From Flavobacteriaceae bacterium (GTDB taxonomy: Bacteria > Bacteroidota > Bacteroidia > Flavobacteriales > Flavobacteriaceae), in contig JALZVC010000075.1 in NCBI GenBank assembly GCA_023301205.1, positions 1-7,564 of the forward strand: a stretch of 7,564 bases of DNA, read 5' to 3'. The stretch's first letter is position 1, and every line of letters starts with the position of its first letter. This document shows, piece after piece, positions 5,102 to 7,564 of this stretch. The notes under the pieces were generated by a model. The model ran no database searches. It had not been told where the DNA came from and saw only the letters and a program-made list of their open reading frames with translations. The translations under genes and the position numbers were made by a program.

Positions 5102-6091
5102 CTATTTTACCGCTGCTGTCTTTAATTTTGCAGACTGTAAAATAGAGATTAACTCAAACTGCAAGTCTCTTTTTTCTTCAGAAGGGGCATACACAAATCC
5201 TTCTAGTATTAACCATCTGTTATTTGCTTCGTCTTTTATCGCGTAGTTTACAAAAGGGCCTGCCATCCATTGATCTTTTACTTCCCAGATACCTTTTGTT
5301 ACATAGGTAAATTTACCATCTAATTCTTCTTCAAAGAGATAAGGGGCATAAGCACCTTCTGTAATGTACTGACCGCCTTCTTCTACTGGCATTAAGCTCG
5401 CTCCAGTAGTGTCACGCATTTCAATAATATCTGCAATGGCATTAGCTGTGCTAATAGTGTTTAAAGGCACCTCGTAAACTATAATATTTGTGCTACCAGA
5501 CTTTAGGTTTTTTCGTAACCAGAAAAAATCATCGTTTTCCCTTACAAAGCGATAGGCAGAAGGCATCTTCATGGTCACGCCCATTTTTGATACTAAGCTT
5601 GGTACGGGTAGTAGCTGTATTTTTGTGCGTCTTTGACGTTCTTTAATCTCCGTTTGTTTGAATTTTTTAATGATCGTATCGCTACGCTTCTCTAGTAATT
5701 TTACTAGAGCTTCTTCTGTCAACGCTTCTACTACAGCCCCTGTTTGCGGTCTTGCGTATACGTCTTTGTTTAATCCCGCTTTTTCTTCATCACCTATACT
5801 TACGTGCAAAAACAAGCGTGAGGCACGCGCAAAACCCGTAAAGGCTTCTGGTGTCATCTGTCGCATGTTAAATAAAGGCTCATCTTGTGGTAACCCATCT
5901 GTAGGTGCAGCAAATTTCTCTCTAATAACTTCGCCTACCGGACCATTCCAGAGTTCGTTATCAATCACCAATTGTAAATTATTGATGTTCCCTACAGAAT
6001 CTTTTAAAATCCGTGTTGTTTTTTTGTTGCCATCACAAGAGCTTAATGTGATAATAAATACTGAAATACAAGCAAGATATATGTTTTTCAT
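5102..6091 (-). CDS. DUF4837-family lipoprotein
   Basis: This 329-residue protein starts at ATG 6091 with a lipoprotein signal: basic MKN, hydrophobic 4-16, and a lipobox LSSC giving a lipidated Cys19. The rest is a soluble envelope domain typical of DUF4837 in Bacteroidota. Features that helped recognition are the early GNINNLQLVIDNELWNGPVG stretch, the central MKMPSAYRFVRENDDFFWLRK segment (about 174-194), the STANAIADIIEMRD region, and the C-terminal KDQWMAGPFVNYAIKDEANN segment. Its biochemical function is unknown. It sits 100 nt downstream of the MltD-like gene on the same strand; I infer they are related in expression and that both act in the periplasm on or near the wall. A collapsed palindromic repeat lies in the gap, and I saw no perfect promoter box there. 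Confidence 0.88.
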   Translation of the reverse strand: MKNIYLACISVFIITLSSCDGNKKTTRILKDSVGNINNLQLVIDNELWNGPVGEVIREKFAAPTDGLPQDEPLFNMRQMTPEAFTGFARASRLFLHVSIGDEEKAGLNKDVYARPQTGAVVEALTEEALVKLLEKRSDTIIKKFKQTEIKERQRRTKIQLLPVPSLVSKMGVTMKMPSAYRFVRENDDFFWLRKNLKSGSTNIIVYEVPLNTISTANAIADIIEMRDTTGASLMPVEEGGQYITEGAYAPYLFEEELDGKFTYVTKGIWEVKDQWMAGPFVNYAIKDEANNRWLILEGFVYAPSEEKRDLQFELISILQSAKLKTAAVK

Positions 6092-6132
6092 AATACGTTG
6101 ATTTGTTCATTTTTAAAGGAATAACCCTTTCA

Positions 6133-6163
6133 CACTGAGCGCAGTCGGAGTGCTCAGACTGAC
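6133..6163. repeat. Collapsed copy of the TGAGCGCAGTC palindromic repeat
   Basis: TGAGCGCAGTCG (6136-6147) is identical to 12 bases of the left arm at 1822-1833, and GCTCAGACTGAC (6152-6163) to 12 bases of the right arm at 1874-1885. Only 4 bases separate them here, against more than 40 in the intact copy, so the core has been lost or never existed. The result still folds as ctgagcgc / gtgctcag (7 of 8 paired, 7-nt loop). Like the large copy, it lies just past a stop codon (MltD-like gene, 6192) and before the next gene. Confidence 0.8.
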
Positions 6164-6191
6164 CTCAGTCTAATAGAATAAAAATTAGCTA

Positions 6192-7564
6192 CTACTCAGA
6201 AACAATTAGTTTCATTCCTATTTTCAAATTGTTGCTACTAATATCGTTCCATTTTTTAATTTTTTTGACAGTAACTCCATCAAATTTTTGAGCAATACTC
6301 CACAGTGAATCTCCATTTGCTACTGTATATAGTGTTTTACCATTGGTGTCAATTACTTTTTTGGATTTTGCTGTACTGCTATTTCCGTTAGGTTTTGGCA
6401 ACTTTCTTGGGTGTACCGTTAAGCGTTGCCCTATCTTTAAGCTATTACTTCGCAGGTTATTCCACTGCTTTAAATTCCGTACAGAAACGCCATATTTCTC
6501 GGCTATTTTACCTAAATAATCACCACTTTTAACACGATATCGCACCTGAGAACTTTGCTCTAAAAGTTCTGGAAGTGGCTTTTCTTTCTTATCAAATTCT
6601 GCCTGCGCGTAGGCATACACTGCAGCTTCATTATTTACAAACACACCGGTTTGATCTACTGGTAATCGTAGGTAATAATTCTCGTCTTTTAAGTATGGGA
6701 TCACACCTAACTTGTACGATGGATTTAAAAATTCGATTTCCTCTAAAGGCAAGTTGGTGACCGTTGCAATCTGATCAAAACTAATTTGCTTTTTTATGTG
6801 TATCGTATCTGTTGTAATAAATGGATATTTAGGTCCATTACTCTTAAACCCATGCTCTTCTGCATATTCAAAAATATACATCGTCGCCAAAAACGCAGGC
6901 ACATAACCCGCTGTTTCACGTGGAAGATGTGGCCTAATATTCCAATAATTTTTATAGCCACCAGAACGTCGTATCGCTTTTGAAACATTCCCTGGCCCCG
7001 AATTATAAGCTGCTAAAGCGAGGTCCCAATCGCCTAGTCGCGAGTAGAGACTGTTTAGATATTTACTGGCAGCTTCTGTAGCGAGCAAAGGATCACTGCG
7101 CTCATCTACATAGCTATTTACATCTAGGTCAAACATTTTACCAGTGGCAAACATAAATTGCCATAATCCAGTTGCGCCAACTCTAGATTGTGCTCTAGGA
7201 TCTAATGCAGACTCCACAATAGCAAGATACTTCATCTCTAAGGGCAAATTGTAACGGTCTAATGTTTCTTCAAACATAGGGAAATAGTAGTCGCTCAGCG
7301 CCATTAATCGACCCATTGCCGTCCTTCTATTCTTTAGGTAATTTTTTATTACACTCTCTAATTGCGGATTGTATTCTACCGTAAAAGGAGTTCTTGCGTC
7401 TAGCTCTTTTAATCGTTGCTTTAGTATTTCCGTAGGGAGTTCTTCATAGGCTACAGGAATATAGGTTTGTAGCTCGACTGCTCCGTACATTTCTTCAAAG
7501 CGATTATTGCCATACAACTCGGCTAGCCAAAGACTATCAATTTTACGTGCCATTGCCATGTCTT
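6192..7564 (-). CDS. mltD: MltD-like membrane-bound lytic transglycosylase with LysM domains (5' end off window)
   Basis: This wall hydrolase cleaves the MurNAc-GlcNAc bond of peptidoglycan, forming 1,6-anhydro ends. The frame is open to the right edge, so the signal peptide or lipobox is outside the window; the first visible ATG (7559) gives 455 residues but is probably internal. Numbering from it, the SLT domain (about 95-225) has the catalytic Glu116 in VESALDP, then GATGLWQFM (128-136), LALAAYNSGPGNV (180-192) and PRETAGYVPAF (213-223), all as expected for MltD. A degenerate LysM-like segment follows (about 252-300, QISFDQIATVTNLPLEEI and LNP). Two good LysM modules bind glycan: 339-382 (YRVKSGDYLGKIAEKYGVSV) and 409-453 (YTVANGDSLWSIAQKF). 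The symbol is by similarity; E. coli MltD has the same order. It probably leads the minus-strand group with the DUF4837 lipoprotein. Confidence 0.92.
   Translation of the reverse strand, partial: DMAMARKIDSLWLAELYGNNRFEEMYGAVELQTYIPVAYEELPTEILKQRLKELDARTPFTVEYNPQLESVIKNYLKNRRTAMGRLMALSDYYFPMFEETLDRYNLPLEMKYLAIVESALDPRAQSRVGATGLWQFMFATGKMFDLDVNSYVDERSDPLLATEAASKYLNSLYSRLGDWDLALAAYNSGPGNVSKAIRRSGGYKNYWNIRPHLPRETAGYVPAFLATMYIFEYAEEHGFKSNGPKYPFITTDTIHIKKQISFDQIATVTNLPLEEIEFLNPSYKLGVIPYLKDENYYLRLPVDQTGVFVNNEAAVYAYAQAEFDKKEKPLPELLEQSSQVRYRVKSGDYLGKIAEKYGVSVRNLKQWNNLRSNSLKIGQRLTVHPRKLPKPNGNSSTAKSKKVIDTNGKTLYTVANGDSLWSIAQKFDGVTVKKIKKWNDISSNNLKIGMKLIVSE

Noticed and set aside
5658..6101. Plus-strand open frame of 147 codons opposite the DUF4837 gene
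   Set aside because: It is a shadow of a well-supported lipoprotein gene, has no family resemblance or promoter, and its residues are the serine/threonine/arginine-rich mix typical of antisense reading.
1..7564. CRISPR arrays, tRNAs, rRNAs, insertion sequences or integrase genes
   Set aside because: No regularly spaced repeats, cloverleaf-like sequences, transposase motifs or attachment-site duplications were seen by reading.

Overview
The window looks like ordinary chromosome from a member of the Bacteroidota, most likely a marine-type Flavobacteriaceae. The evidence is AT-rich DNA, promoters of the TTG / TAnnTTTG type in place of -35/-10 boxes, no clear Shine-Dalgarno sequences, and lineage-typical families: a DUF4837 lipoprotein, a DUF2490 barrel, a GH3-family protein and an M23 peptidase divergent from tatA. 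No rRNA, tRNA, CRISPR array, insertion sequence or phage gene is visible.

Layout. From the right edge, reading leftward on the minus strand, come an MltD-like lytic transglycosylase with LysM domains (5' end outside the window), a DUF4837 lipoprotein, a secreted protein with two PepSY-like repeats, and a DUF2490 outer-membrane barrel. The last two are separated by only 3 nt. A strong two-way terminator at 3546-3587 separates this group from the convergent plus-strand tatA. A divergent promoter region at about 3204-3333 serves tatA and, leftward, a membrane-anchored M23 peptidase, followed by a small single-TM protein of unknown function, the GH3-family adenylating enzyme and, at the left edge, the start of a small antitoxin-like protein.

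How the genes fit together. Most of the window is envelope biology: two peptidoglycan-active proteins (MltD-like and M23), a lipoprotein, an outer-membrane barrel with a periplasmic partner, and the pore component of Tat export. GH3 and the antitoxin-like gene are outliers to that theme.

Non-coding content. The most distinctive non-coding signal is a dispersed palindromic repeat built on TGAGCGCAGTCGA. There is a near-perfect 25-bp inverted pair at 1811-1889, a decayed half copy at 1714-1732, and a collapsed copy at 6133-6163. The decayed copy lies inside the upstream extension of the GH3 reading frame, which argues for the downstream start codon. I found no convincing undescribed multi-gene system. 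The best candidates for a second look are the repeat family, the PepSY-like/DUF2490 pair and the unrecognised small membrane protein.
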